From: Archegozetes longisetosus
Taxonomy: Eukaryota; Arthropoda; Arachnida; Sarcoptiformes; Trhypochthoniidae
Reading direction: 5' to 3'
NCBI GenBank assembly: GCA_018873245.2
Contig: JAEMBT020000003.1
Location: 7,025,843-7,089,842 of the forward strand
DNA length: 64,000 nt
In this document: positions 51,536-64,000 of the stretch, piece by piece
Layout of the letters: each line of letters starts with the position of its first letter
How positions within the stretch are numbered: the stretch's first letter is position 1
Notes under the pieces: generated by a model
Seen by the model: the letters and a program-made list of their open reading frames with translations, nothing else
Told to the model about the DNA's origin: nothing
The model's database searches: none
Translations under genes and position numbers: made by a program

Positions 51536-52843
51536 AGAATACTTTTGCGAATTATATGATAGTTCAGCTTTAAACCTAATGTCCTTTTATTATCATTTAT
51601 TTATTTATAACTTTCAACTTTTCATGGGTTGACAATAGTTATTATTACCGGTACTTTTGTTTTAGATAATTTCACGCATAAAACAAATCGTAAAACTCAT
51701 AAATCATATACAGTACTAGTTGAATACTTCTCTACATATTTGGTGTCTATTGAATAAATTATTCACTTACAAATTGCAATTAATTTAGGTATTATATACT
51801 TTTTACTTACTGTTCATAATTTATCCAAATTTATAAAAATAAAATGTGCTTTTATTACATCATTTTTCTCTGTTCTCTGTCTAATACATCCAGTTTTAAA
51901 GAGACTAAATATTAGATTAGAAAAATACAGTTACTAAGAGATTATCCAGACTCTAAGACTAGCTTATAGGCCTCCAGTCCCATAGACTTCTCTCCTATTT
52001 TGTTAAGTGCTGTAAAATGTGCTGCTACTACTGGCTTCTTCCGCTTTAAATCAACTTATTTCTATAGTAAGTTTGATTGGTTTCACTATAACATGATCGA
52101 GAGTGTTGGAGTCAGTGAATCTGAAGGCTTATGTACTAGTCTATCTAAATTTTCTTGCAAGATTATAGCGGAAATTTTTAGTTTAATGTTCCCAACTTGA
52201 ATAAGACTATTAAAGTCTTATGAATGCAAAACTGGAGGGAAAAACGGCCAAAAAGCGCACAATCATCATCTTTCACTAAAATAAGTGAATAAACTTCAAT
52301 TGATATGTATTATCTTGATATGTATTATCAATAGCGGAAATACTATTATTTAACCCATTGCTCTATCAATGGAGATAGCACTGACAATGAGGCTATTGTT
52401 GGTCCAGAATTTTGTGAGAGAAAAAGGAAAAATCAATGTTTGAGGCATAAGTTGCAAGTTAGCCGCAAACGAGAAAACATAACTTTCCAAGTGAGATTTA
52501 TGAGGTTTTAAAAATAAACCTCAAATTCACAACTAGTAAGACATCACTTAATTGGGTATACTGTAAATAGAGGAGAAAAAACCAATGCCTCTCGTGATTG
52601 TTTTGATAATACTTGGTTTAGAAAGTGCATTCAATGTGATTTTCAGGTAAAGCATTTGACGCGAGATCACAGTCTCTACAATAGTTACGCATTTTGTGCA
52701 TCAAAACCAAAACAAAACAAGAGCTGAACATTGAGTGCGACGCAGTCTATAGAAGTAATGTAAAATTGAATCAATTTGTCTGTTGACGCGTTAAATCATT
52801 CAATATTCAGTGCGAGTTCATTTATAAATGTTGTTAATAAACA
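51536..52843. other. Intergenic region between SMARCC and the FBXL20-like gene
   Basis: 1.3 kb. SMARCC 3' UTR with AATAAA at 51753-51758 and another near 51838. A short direct repeat of TTGATATGTATTATC lies near 52300-52330. No coding exon recognised; the open frame at 52000-52200 shows no similarity. Confidence 0.5.
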
Positions 52844-55576
52844 ATGATATCAACAGAAACCATTGAAATATCAAACAAACGATTGGGTAACAGCCAGAAA
52901 AGGTTTCAAAGTATGAATTTGACTAAGACGGCAAAGAATAACAATGGGGTAAGTCTTTGTATAAATGCATTTCTTATCATTTGTTCGCATTCAAACCAGT
53001 TTGATTCACTCCTAATCCATATAAGAATTAATAATAAAAACTATTCAGGGTGATTAAGTGAGGGATTATTGTCATAAAAATGATAAGTAATGAAAGTGCA
53101 GAGATTGAGAAGAAGGGATTGTCGTATAAAATATTGGCGTTTAGTATAGGTGTGCATTGATTGTTGTGTTTGGAAAACAGCTGATAGTACTCTATATAAG
53201 AGAGAGAGTGAGAGAGAGAGAGATTGCTATATGGATGCAGTCATAGTTATACTTAGCCTGACTGTTACTATTGACTTATAAACAAAGAAACAAGTTGAAC
53301 ATAATTGATTCTAATCAATATTTATGGTTAATATGAGATCTCTTACATGTCTTAAATCGAACAGAACTAAATCTAACAAGTCAAAGGTGTTTGTTGATTA
53401 TTATTTGTGACGACAACTCATTTATTGCTTTATTTAAATGAATGTTAATCGCAATCAAAGTTATTACTATTGCTATCAATCAAATGATATTGATTTGAAT
53501 CAATTCAATATAAATAACAAAATGCCTCATCGTTTAGGCTGTTCTGTACGTCGACTACAACTCATTGTTCATTGATTGCTAACTAATTTTCATTTATTCT
53601 CCCTACTCTTACCACTAATGTAATCCTAATTGTGATTGATATTTAACTTGATTTTTATCGTTTGCTTCACCTTTTGTCGCTTGAATTGACTGTCTCTTTT
53701 CTCTAATCATATCATTTTGTCACTTAGTTATAAACAATTATTGTTTTTATTCATATCGATGTCATTTCTCAGCATTTGTCCCGCTATTTGTTTGCTATAA
53801 ATAGACATTCAATTTTGATTTATCGTTATTTTATCGATAGTTTGATTGATATTGAACAAAATTTACGCATTAATTGCTAGCATATATCGATTTAATTAAA
53901 TGATTGATTGATTGAATAATTGACTGAAATATGGATTTACAGATATTCAAAGTAAACGTTTCCATAGAAGAGGAGGCTTTGATTAACAAGAAATTGCCAA
54001 AAGAGTTATTATTGAGAATATTTTCCTACTTGGATGTGGTTTCACTCTGTCGTTGTGCTCAAGTCTCAAAGGTTTGATTGAGTTGTTTATCAATTAATGA
54101 GTTGATGTATAACTTAAATTTGTTTATTGTTTATATTGATAATCAGAGCTGGAACATATTGGCTCTCGATGGCAGCAATTGGCAGAGAGTCGACTTGTTT
54201 AACTTTCAGACCGATATCGAAGGACCAGTCGTTGAGAATATATCTCGTTGTTGCGGGGGATTCTTAAAACAACTCAGTCTTAAAGGGTGTAAAAGTGTGA
54301 CCGACGCCGCTCTGCGAACATTTGCTCAAAACTGTAATAACATTGAAGAATTGGATCTCTTCGACTGCAAGAAATTAACGGATATGTATGTGATATAAAG
54401 ACAACTAAATCATAGTTACTATTAATTGATTCTTTACATCTGTTTTGAATTATGATATTCTTGCAGAACTTGTCAAAATTTGAGTATCCATTGCCCTAAA
54501 TTATTGCGCCTAAATCTGGGTTCTTGTAGTGAAATAACTGATCTCTCCTTAAAGCTATCGGGTATTGATTATTGAATAGTTTTTTGTTTTTGAGTGAAGA
54601 CTAATTTTTGAATTTGCTGTTGGTCAACAGTGAGGGATGTCCTCATTTAGAGCATATAAACCTATCGTGGTGTGAACAGATCACTAAGCATGGAATCGAA
54701 CAATTGGCGATCGGATGCACCAGAATTAGTGCCTTTATTAGTAAAATGTGCCCTTTGATCAACGATGAAGCGGTTATAGCACTGTCTAGAAATTGCCCTA
54801 ACTTGCAAGTAATTAATCTCCACGGATGTTCTGCAATCACTGATGAAAGCATACAGAGCATAGCACAGAACTGTCCAAATGTGCATTATTTATGTGTTTC
54901 CAATTGTTCTAATCTAACCGATGCATCTCTAATAGCTTTAGGACAGAAATGTCATTCTCTTAGAACTCTTGAGGTCTCAAGTTGTACTCAGTTCACCGAT
55001 ACGGGATTCCAGTCACTAGCCCGCAATTGTCACGCTATCGAAAAAATGGATCTTGAAGAATGTGTTTTGATTACTGACTCAACTTTGTCTTACTTAGCAG
55101 TCGGATGTCCTTTACTAGAGAAATTGGTTCGTTCTGCGTCAGTTTTTACTAGAGTGCAATTATCAAATAAATTAATTTTCTACATCTATCTCATATATTG
55201 CAGAGTCTTTCACATTGCGAGCTAATAACAGATGAAGGCATCAGACATTTAGGCACAAGTGCCTGCTCTTCACAACACTTAGCGGTACTCGAATTAGATA
55301 ACTGTCCGCTCATTACTGACGCATCTCTCGATCATTTAATAACGTGTCATAGTTTACAGCGTATCGAACTATACGATTGCCAATTGATAACAAGAGCTGG
55401 GATCAGAAGATTACGCGTAAGAAGTTTTTCATAGTTTGCAATTATAAGTGACTTGTTTTTCTTTCTGATAGAATCATTTGCCGGATCTTAAGGTTCACGC
55501 ATACTTTGCGCCTGTAACGCCTCCGCCATCAGTGACTCCACGACCGCGATATTGTCGGTGTTGTGTTATTTTATGA
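52844..55576 (+). CDS. FBXL20: FBXL20/FBXL2-type F-box and leucine-rich repeat protein, frame break in exon 4
   Basis: Substrate-recognition subunit of an SCF ubiquitin ligase. Exons: 52844-52948, 53943-54071, 54147-54385, 54467-54561, 54631-55126, 55204-55416, 55472-55576. The F-box is LPKELLLRIFSYLDVVSLCR in exon 2, which binds SKP1. About 11 cysteine-containing leucine-rich repeats follow, for example LTDASLIALGQKCHSLRTLE and ITDSTLSYLAVGCPLLEKL. The C-terminal exon carries KVHAYFAPVTPPPSV and ends CRCCVIL, a CaaX box predicted to be geranylgeranylated, as in vertebrate FBXL2/FBXL20. About 460 aa. All joins keep phase except exon 4 to 5, where one base appears to be missing near 54551. The first exon (35 residues) shows little similarity and is the least certain part. 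A candidate AATAAA is at 55996-56001. Confidence 0.92.
52949..53942 (+). other. First intron of the FBXL20-like gene, with a TATA/GAGA patch
   Basis: A TATATAAG at about 53193 runs straight into a purine (GA)n repeat (about 53199-53224). It could be an internal promoter for a shorter transcript, or simply a microsatellite. No further exon was recognised. Confidence 0.35.
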
Positions 55577-58500
55577 TTAAGTTATTCCGAATCACAAACA
55601 AACTAATTATATCTTTTATCGATTATATAATATTCATTGTCGATAATATGATTCATTACAAAAGCATACAAATCGCTAAAAGAAAAGTTAATCTTTTTGA
55701 TATTTGGCGGGCTTGATAAAAGTTTTATCGATTATTTTTAGAATTGAGTCGATGGAATTCGGTTGCTGTTGATTTGCGTCACTAATACTACTTTACTTCC
55801 AGATTATTTCTTTTCTATTAGCGATTTTGTTATCAGTTCAATATTTTTTTGATTGATTGGCTTTCATCAAAACAATCATTTGTGAATAGTTGTAAACATG
55901 ATTAAATATAAATATTGTCTACGCTTATTGTTTTCTACTAATGTTAATAACTTTGAATTTAATTGATATTCAGATGTTTATGATTAGATCTTGTAAAATA
56001 AAAACAGCATTTATATACATTAAATAAACATTATATTGATATTATTCTGATGACTTTTACTAATTTTTTTAACTTTATTCGTTTAGTTTTCCGTTCAGTC
56101 TAGTGTAACTCAAATTGCAACAGTTCTGGAAACTAAGACATGGACACGAATTATAATTTATTCTTTGGTGGCGTTGGCAGATAATGATCATTAATTAAAT
56201 CTTCATAATATAACTTTCATAACACGAATTGCAAGATGAACATTAGCTTTTATTTTGAGTTTGAACGTTTTTATTATACTATTATAAAGTTGAAAGAAAC
56301 CAAAAATAGCAGGTATACACTATTAATCGATAAATTAATGTTTTTTCTTTTGAGCTGTATAGAGTTTAGACTAATAGGTATTTTGAATGAAAAATAACTT
56401 CAAGATTAGAGCATCAAGTCTAATATCTGTTTATTTTATTTTTATAATACTCTTAGTTTGACTATAAATAGCTGAAGCGTTACCTTGAGCTTCAATAAGA
56501 TATTAGTTACTTATTGTATTATTACATGTTTACTTGCTTTTATAAATTAACTCCCAATTTGTAAAACGCATTCCTTCCTGTTAACTCCATTACACAGTAT
56601 TCGAGACTAACGCATTCAGGTATGATTTTATATAGTTATCAGTTTGAGCCTTTTTTAATGGTTCTTTACCTAAAGTTTATTTTCGGATAATTCGACAATA
56701 TATTTGAAATCTTAATAAATGATATGGTTTCGGAGATGCCAAAATTAATTAGAGTTTATATTGTTTAGTCGGAAAGCAACTTTTTCGAATCTTATACATT
56801 TAGATCGACTCTTGAACTTTGAGTCCTGTTTGAATGGAATTCTTGCAGAAAAAAGTGATATATTTAACAAATTGGCAGAATATACAGGATCAAAGAGAAG
56901 TGCCTATTATCTTTAACAAATACTCTAATAGTAAAATACCAACAGTTATCTCATAATTATATCCCATTGAGTGGCTTGAAGTTGGGCTTTGAGTAAATCG
57001 TCAGCTAAAAGATCGATGTCGACACTGTTTTAATGTGACTTCGTTCAAGCATCTTTCCTTCCCAATATCTTATCCATTTCTTATCGGCTTTGACTGTCAA
57101 GTTACTGTTTCCGAGAAATTTATTCTTGTGTCACATTTTTCAAACAATAAGTTTTATTGAATTGTAAGAATAAAGAAATTAGTTATTGAATTAAATACTT
57201 ACACATTAGTACTGCTGATGAGTTAACATATTATAGGATAGCATTGAAATTGAAAGTATCTGGTTGGGATTGAAAGCATCTATTACCTTATGAATTAAGC
57301 GATAATTGAGCTAATTATTATTTATTATATGGAATCATACTATAGTTATTTCATACTATTGATTACTGCTGGTTTGCTTTCATTGGATGTATAATCTTTT
57401 GAATGCTATTCTATGAATTAATCTTTAAGATACAAGATTTATAATCAAGGAATTAATTACTTTCTAGACCTTTAACCAACTATACAATAATTACTCAAAT
57501 CCATATTAGATTCTGATTCATACCTAGTGAAGTTATTGTATAAGCCAAGAGTTTAGTTGAACCTGTGGACAGTCCGATGGATTAGATAATTGGAATTTTC
57601 ATGTTTTCTATTGGAATTGTATTTGAACCGAAAGAACCATAGAAAAATGACAAGTTTATTGAAAAACATGCTGTTTTATCTGACTACCGACTTATACTTT
57701 TAAGTTAAAAGCTTAATTCTCAATCAGGCTTTGATTGTTGCGTCTCGCGCTCATATAATAAAAATGCAAAATTCGACTATAGCTTCAAAAAGACACAGCA
57801 ATAATACTTTTTGAGTTTGAGCGAGCTCGTATTGATTCTGTGTTTCATAAACTCAACTAAACCTAAATCGCGCGAGTCAAAAATCATTTGATTTGGATTA
57901 ATATATATTAGAAAGAAATAGATTAGTTATAATTGAGATACTATTTACAAACGGAATGCTTAGGTATTAGTTTGTTAGTCGAAGTATTTTTGATCGAATG
58001 AAAGTAATATAAGAGTTGAAAAGCATATCTGGAAATGTAGAAGGGTTTATGTGGAATATGCATTATTACCAAAACATTAAGAGCGCGTTAGGAGAGTTTA
58101 GTAAGTCTTTTGATTGTAGTGTATATGGAGTAAAGAAAGTATTACTAAAATTGAATTGTATGTAACAGTAACTGCCTTTTCAAAAGAAATCAATACAATG
58201 GGCAAATGCCATGCAATTTGAGTGTGCATTCAATTGCGAGCATCACTGCATTGGAAAATAGACGCCTCCTATTTCTCCTTAAATTATTATGATGTCTCCT
58301 CCCCTGCTTTGAGGAAAAATTGCTGTTCAAGAAGAAAGTGCATCAGTGATCAAATGTTCTTTGATGGTCCGTTAAGTCAGAGAATCAGGAAAGTGAACTA
58401 CTGTAATATACGCTTCGTTAGGCCTCTTGTCGCGTAAACTCTGCTTACAGTTCAGAATAAATTGGTTTATGTTAATGCCATTTCAGAAATTGCTGCGAGC

Positions 58501-59994
58501 TATTTGCTATTTTATAAATTTCATCCAGTAATATGTCTCACACTCTTGAGAATTTGTGATCATTTTGATACAACAGATTATAAATCAAGACAGCGATGCG
58601 GTTTTCACTTGCAATTTCTATGCATACTATTCTACAAGAATATATTGAAAGATTTATGCAGATTCTTAGATATCACTATCGCATGTATTAGTATTAGGAA
58701 AGGTATCAGCTTTTATAAAATATTCAATGATTGCAAGACTTTTCATGCATTTCGTTACTGATTTTCTTTTGAATATATCAAGATATATTAGTTGAATACT
58801 AAATTCAATTAACATATCATAAATTCACCAAATAAATTTCGGATACAACATCTTCATGCAAAATCCAATTCTTCAAAACCTAGAATCAATTCTGATAAGA
58901 ATATAAATTAAGTTTATAAAAGAATATTTATTATTATGCTCTTTTTTAATCAAAATACATTATTTTATTGCTCTTCTATGATCTTATGCTGAAATTCTAA
59001 TTTTCTTACTAATCATTTTTAACTGTAGTGTTAATTAACATAAAGCTATCAATAACGATTAAAAACAGTTTCATTTTACTAATTTCTTATTACTTTCAAT
59101 ACTTTTTGCCCTTAGCTGAGTTGAGTCATCGTAACCTTCAGCTACCCATAGTATTTAAACATAATTAAGAGCTTTATAATTTCTAACGGATCAAGAGTAC
59201 AGTAATCTCATTATTAATTGAACACAATATCTTCTTCACTGTTTCATTAGACGTATCTTTTGAAAAGCTTCTGAGTTAATAAGTCAGTTAACTTGTAATT
59301 GTTTGTGAATATCTCGGAATGATGAATCCCAAATAAGCTATGCCTATTGCAGAATTTTCAACCTAGTTATATTTGCGATCGACTAGAGCTATTTACTAAC
59401 ATAACTGAACAGAATGAAGATTCAATAACTTGACAACTAATGCATCAAATATTTATTCTTTCCACTACAAAAAATGTTTAAAATTTTATTTTCTTCTTTA
59501 GATTCGCAGAGCTCTATAGAGATGCCACATATTCTATTGAACTATACTTAGGAGGCATCAAATTGTGGCATTGCTCTCAAATCATAGCTCACGCTTGCAG
59601 TTAGGCCAGTGTTGAACAAGTCATTTCTACTAATGGACTTATTGGTTGGGATTCCATTGACGTAATGAAAATTTTTCATATAAATTATGTATATGATAGA
59701 ACAATTGTTTTTCAAATTTAAACTTTAATTTTCATTCAATTTGATGTTTCACTTCAATATCATACTGTTTAAATTATTCAGTTTAGTTCATTTCATATTT
59801 GCGCTAAGAAACTAACATCTTTTTCCAAAAAATACCAAAATTATCCTAATTTCCACACTTGTTAATAATTTTTGCGACCAACTTGTTGAGAAATTTTGAA
59901 TTTTGGTAGAGAACATACGTGAGATTTCGCTGTAAGCTGTATGCCTCATTTCTAGTTAAATAAGATAGCAAAACTGTGTTTTAAGAACTCTATA
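55577..59994. other. Gene-poor stretch right of the FBXL20-like gene
   Basis: AT-rich. It begins with the FBXL20 3' UTR and its polyadenylation signals. Two consecutive open frames on the + strand (58222-58437 and 58462-58761) are the longest here; I do not recognise them and splice signals are lacking. A possible decayed hAT transposase fragment lies near 59550-59670. Confidence 0.4.
59550..59670 (+). pseudogene. Possible hAT-transposase dimerisation-domain remnant
   Basis: In one + strand frame the sequence reads IKLWHCSQIIAHACS, a TAG stop, then ASVEQVISTNGLI. This resembles the C-terminal hAT block in which a tryptophan-containing segment is followed by a SASVERVFS-type motif. It is short, interrupted and has no element ends, so the call is weak. 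Confidence 0.2.
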
Positions 59995-60450
59995 CAGTAA
60001 AAGTGCGATATAACGAACATTTAAGGGGCAAACGTTTTTGTTCGTAACATCGAGCTGTATGTTATATCGAAAGTTAGAATATTTCATATTCTAGAACAGA
60101 TTTATCAATAGCTAATATTAACACAATCAATAGAAACACTTATTTTAAAAATCTATCATTTTTATCTGAATATTGTTCTTAAAAACATTAGAATCTAAAA
60201 ATCAGAGTTTGATATGAGTTAATAACTTAATTTGAATTCCGTTAGGAATTGAAAGCTCTATTAATAAGAAATGTACTTTATATCGAATGTTTACATACTT
60301 CAGTGTACTTAAAGTGTGTTCTTTATATCGAGATTCATTATATCCAATAGATTTTAGCTTAATTTCATATGTTTAGAAACGGCGTCTCTGTTATATTCGT
60401 TATAAAGAGATGTTCGTTACATTGAGATTTGTTATATCGAGCTTTTACTG
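59995..60450. mobile_element. 456-bp pogo/Tc1-mariner-like MITE with TA target-site duplication
   Basis: The left end CAGTAAAAGTGCGATATAAC (59995-60014) and the inverted right end, which ends GTTATATCGAGCTTTTACTG (60431-60450), match in 18 of 20 positions. TA dinucleotides flank both ends (59993-59994 and 60451-60452). Inside, TATCGA and TAACGA-type words recur in both directions near each end. There is no coding capacity. CAGT...CGATATAACGAA termini with TA duplications are typical of pogo/Tigger-class elements, so it is a non-autonomous member. Confidence 0.85.
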
Positions 60451-62039
60451 TACCTGCATTCACTATTAAGCAAACTTTACAAATCTTAATATTCACTTTT
60501 ATTCATTTTATCTTTTATGAATAATTTTACAAAAGCTGTGCTTAAATAAAAAGATTATTTAAACATTAACTAACAATATACGTGATTTGAACATGACTAA
60601 ACACACTTTTCTTGTTTATGTCTCTTATCAATGATTCTTATTGATAAAAAATTCCAAATCAGACTCTTAGTCATTGACATTGTTATTGATCATTTTTTAC
60701 TAAGATGACTGAAGCAAAAGAAGTTTAGAAACACTTTTGCAGTTGATTTTATCGCGAACGTCCGGCACTGCAGCAGAGTTAGGACGAATATAGAAAAGAC
60801 TTCAAATACTTTTTCAAGAGAATGTGACTGAACATTTAACTTATATTAAATTATATACTGTTTGAAGATACTTGTTAAATATTGACCTACTTTTTGGAGA
60901 TTGTTTAAAATTGCCTTTTCGTTGCAAATCAATAAGTTATATTTGCAAATATCTTTTTAATAGTATAATACATTTGTAAATTTAAAAATAACATATTCAG
61001 TAGTTCTGATAGATCGAAAACATCACTTCTAACTTCCATCAACAAAGCAATCGAAGGTTTTTTTAAAATTCTCTCCGAGATGTTGATTGACTAGAGATTG
61101 AAAATTATTCAGATTCTGTGTAGGATGGATACAAATGACTGAACAGTTGGCAGAAGATTGACTCTACTTGGAAGTTTGATTTGAAATGCTTAATGCTTTT
61201 CTGTCATGAATAAGAAAGTTCATAAATGTCTTTTATGTCCACTTTATAAATTGTTAGACGTCAGAGCTCGAGTATCTGCCCATCACTTAGCATTTAATAT
61301 TCATCGGTGATAAACAACCAAACTGTAGTACAAACTTTGTTGTGCAAATTTTAGTTGGAGACTCCTTTTCAGTTATAGATAGAATCAGAGAATATAATTA
61401 TGTACATAAGTCTAATATCTTATTTTTAGATCCAAATAGAGTTAATACCATTATTGAGTTTATAGAAGCATTACTTTTACGCAAGAAAGCTTCATTTTCA
61501 TTGCGATTACATTGCTTATCATTCAGATACTGTTAGTACCGGTAAAGACATAAGATCAACTTCATTTTAAATATTTGAACTACTGATCACTGTAAAGTTT
61601 AAAAAAGCTCTTCGGTAGATAAGGCTTTTTGATAGACTTGCTATTTGATGATATGAGTTCATCATATGACTCTATCTTACAGATATCTTTGTGAACCTTA
61701 TAGCCACTATAGCTCAAGTAACTGAAATTAGGATCATTTACAGTCAATTTTGTTGAATAATTTATTCAATTAGCAAATAAATAGGAAATGTTGAAAGCTC
61801 TAAAATTTTCGATCGACTAATATAGTATTGAATACAGTGTGATCTCTCAAAGATTGATTTCTAAATTAGAGTTAGAATTTGTCTGAATAAGATAAAGCAT
61901 TTTGAGCGAACACTTAAACGAAAAAAAGAATAATATATTTGATGATTAGTAGAAAGATGAATTATAGTGTTAGATAATAGAAGACTTAATATAGAGAAGA
62001 GAATTAAGGCTTATTGGTTTGACTGAAGCGAAAGGAATG

Positions 62040-62057
62040 CTAACCTAACCTAACCTA
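62040..62057. repeat. Interstitial (CCTAA)n telomere-like repeat
   Basis: CTAACCTAACCTAACCTA is 18 bp of perfect CCTAA repeat, the complement of the arthropod telomere unit TTAGG. Confidence 0.7.
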
Positions 62058-62939
62058 TTATTATTAGTTTCTTATTTTTGCTAAACTACTAACTATAATG
62101 ATATTTAATAACAGTAAAATAAGATAAAAGATTTCATGGCAAAAGTAATAATAGATTCAATGGTAGAATTTGTCCATTGGGAAACATCTGATCACAATTG
62201 TTAACTGAAATGGTAGTGCATTATGATATTTGAGTTAAGCTATTCCTCATGATTGCCGAAGATATAGAAAGCGCTGAATCCGTGACTAGAATTTGATCAA
62301 TACATTAAGCCCAATCAGATATTCTTGTTGCAAGAAAGCAAACTCTTTTTTTGTAGTTGATGCAGCATTAAGGCAAAGTTAGTCGGCATCAGTGTTCTTC
62401 AGTGTTCTTCAGTGTTGTTCTATTTTCTAGCATACACTACATTAGCAGTACATTTCAACGATTGATGCATTGGCTGCAGTTTTGCGCTCAGTAGACCATA
62501 GAATTGTCTTTACTCCCATCGGCTATATAGATAATTTGTGCCATTGCCTTCCAATACACATAGTGGTGCGGGGCTGACTGGCTTAGCACAACATATTTAA
62601 TGTAATTTTCTAATTGCCTTATACAAGACGTGCACGATTGTGATCATTGTGAACTGCTGGTGCGCAAACACACTTCTGACGTTTGGGACTACGACTCTAG
62701 GGATCATAAAATAGGGGTAACTAAACTAAGGGCAATCAACATCCCAATCATGTGATCAACCTTATCACTACCAATCCCACCATCATTCCTACCGATTCTT
62801 CTTCCCCACATAAATCCACTTAGTCTGATCGATCTTCACTCTTATGGGCATCAAACAAGAGAGGGATGAGAGGCAAGTCAGGGATAAGAGGGAGATGAGT
62901 AGTATGTCACATAGAAAATAGGAGAGAGCTAAAAAAGAG

Positions 62940-62963
62940 GGGAGAGAGTGAGAGAGAGAGTGA

Positions 62964-63037
<74 letters not shown>
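62940..63037. repeat. (GA)n microsatellite with GTGA interruptions
   Basis: Almost 100 bp of GA dinucleotides, interrupted several times by GTGA. It makes spurious Ser-Leu open frames on the minus strand. Confidence 0.95.
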
Positions 63038-63040
<3 letters not shown>

Positions 63041-64000
63041 AAACTGAATGTGTAGTCTGAACAAAACGTCAAACGGCACTTAATTAAATCTAAGCAACCA
63101 TTTTTGTATTGGCCTTCCATTGCTTTGGCAGAGATATATACACATTAATAATATAATGCACTATACGATTGGTTGATTGCTAACATGACAGAGATGTAAT
63201 TAACATTATTGCCGTTTTGCATCCCCTCAAGTTAGCGTTAAATGTGTAATATGTAGTTGTGAGCAAATTTGGCATTTAAATGGCAAATGAGAATTTCATG
63301 ATGCGTTAAATTTGCCTGGTTTTTAGAAATTTAATTTATCCTAACTATTCTGAATATCAAATATATTCATATTTTCTTATAATTCGCATCATCACAAGCA
63401 TTACACAAATTAGAATAAGTTATTTGTAGCACAAATTATGATGAGTTAGAGAGCGGAGACCGAAGAGATGTTGTGACGAGAGCTATAGCTATAGTAGTCA
63501 ATACATGAGATGATTTGCGCTATGGTTTGCTTATTCTTAAATTCTAATATATGCAAATCAGATGCCTCATAGGTGCTATAAAGCGTTTATCACTTTAATT
63601 TGTGAGGTTTTCTTCTCGATTATAAGCCATCTCATTAGTTGCCGTCTAAATGTATATAACTTTCGTTCGATAGTCAGCCAAACTTTGCGCGAGACAGCTT
63701 CTAATTAGACTTTCAGCAGTAATCTCGTTAGATGTGAGCCTAAATCGGCCAATTATCTGAGTTAGTAAGAAGTGACGCTCAATGTTTGATTACTGGCTTC
63801 AATGAAGCTCTAATGCACACAATGTTTAATGCATACAACAGCGCAGTCATACTAATGCCAGATATTAGTTAAGTTTAACGCCAGATATTCTAACTCCGCG
63901 TTAGATGTGTTTACTTTTTGTTCAAAACCGTTCTGATCAAGCTTTAGGTGTATCTCAATTGTATTTCAAGTTGTCAAACTATTATAGAGCAAAGTATTAT

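Larger units (their letters stand above)
60451..64000. other. Gene-poor right end of the window
   Basis: AT-rich with two slightly GC-richer patches (about 62460-62700 and 63440-63780), where I cannot build a gene model. It holds an interstitial telomere-like repeat (62040-62057), a 10-bp triple repeat (CAGTGTTCTT, about 62390-62420) and a long GA microsatellite (about 62940-63037). Confidence 0.4.

Noticed and set aside
58222..58761. Two consecutive + strand frames of 71 and 99 codons
   Set aside because: No family recognised, separated by a stop and different phase, and without exon signals; kept only as a note on the region.
62789..63120. Minus-strand Ser-Leu-rich open frames
   Set aside because: Generated by the GA microsatellite.
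1..64000. CRISPR array, prokaryotic operon or phage features
   Set aside because: Every recognised gene is an intron-containing animal gene; no spaced direct-repeat array was seen.

Overview
The window is nuclear DNA of an arthropod, possibly an acariform mite. It is AT-rich, with split genes, canonical GT-AG introns that are often only about 59-70 bp long, AATAAA signals, and a vrille/NFIL3-type bZIP and aralar1-like carrier close to their arthropod homologues. A short interstitial (CCTAA)n run also fits the arthropod TTAGG telomere. Species-level assignment is inference from general similarity only.

Ten protein-coding genes can be reconstructed exon by exon. Left to right they are: a PEHE-domain NSL1/KANSL1-like protein (+); histone acetyltransferase HAT1 (-); aralar/citrin mitochondrial aspartate-glutamate carrier (+); vrille/NFIL3 bZIP repressor (+); a STAT5-type STAT (+); an SLC5/SGLT sodium-solute cotransporter (-); complex I subunit NDUFA8 (+); a divergent Galpha-s-like subunit (-); coatomer zeta (-); SWI/SNF subunit SMARCC/Moira (+); and an FBXL20/FBXL2-type F-box protein (+). 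That list has eleven entries because the NSL1-like gene may be cut at its 5' end. The genes form divergent pairs with short shared promoters (HAT1/aralar 371 bp; COPZ/SMARCC 458 bp) and convergent pairs with close 3' ends (NSL1/HAT1, STAT/SLC5, NDUFA8/Galpha). They are separated by AT-rich gene-poor stretches (about 11-13.3 kb, 19.1-26.2 kb, 36.4-38.6 kb, 41-43.4 kb, 55.6-64 kb). They do not form one pathway, although NSL1, HAT1 and SMARCC are all chromatin factors.

Non-genic structure includes a 456-bp pogo-like MITE with TA target-site duplication, a roughly 490-bp imperfect hairpin with about 185-bp arms, a 172-bp structured element with 12-bp terminal inverted repeats, microsatellites and several small tandem repeats. 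Upstream of vrille, two CACGTG E-boxes are bracketed by two perfect NFIL3/VRI-type sites within 160 bp, which looks like a clock-type enhancer.

Otherwise well-conserved genes carry five apparent one-base losses that break the reading frame: SLC5 exon 8, the SMARCC A6 run, two SMARCC C-runs, and FBXL20 exon 4. All have the same sign, which points to deletion errors in the assembly rather than biology, but each should be checked.
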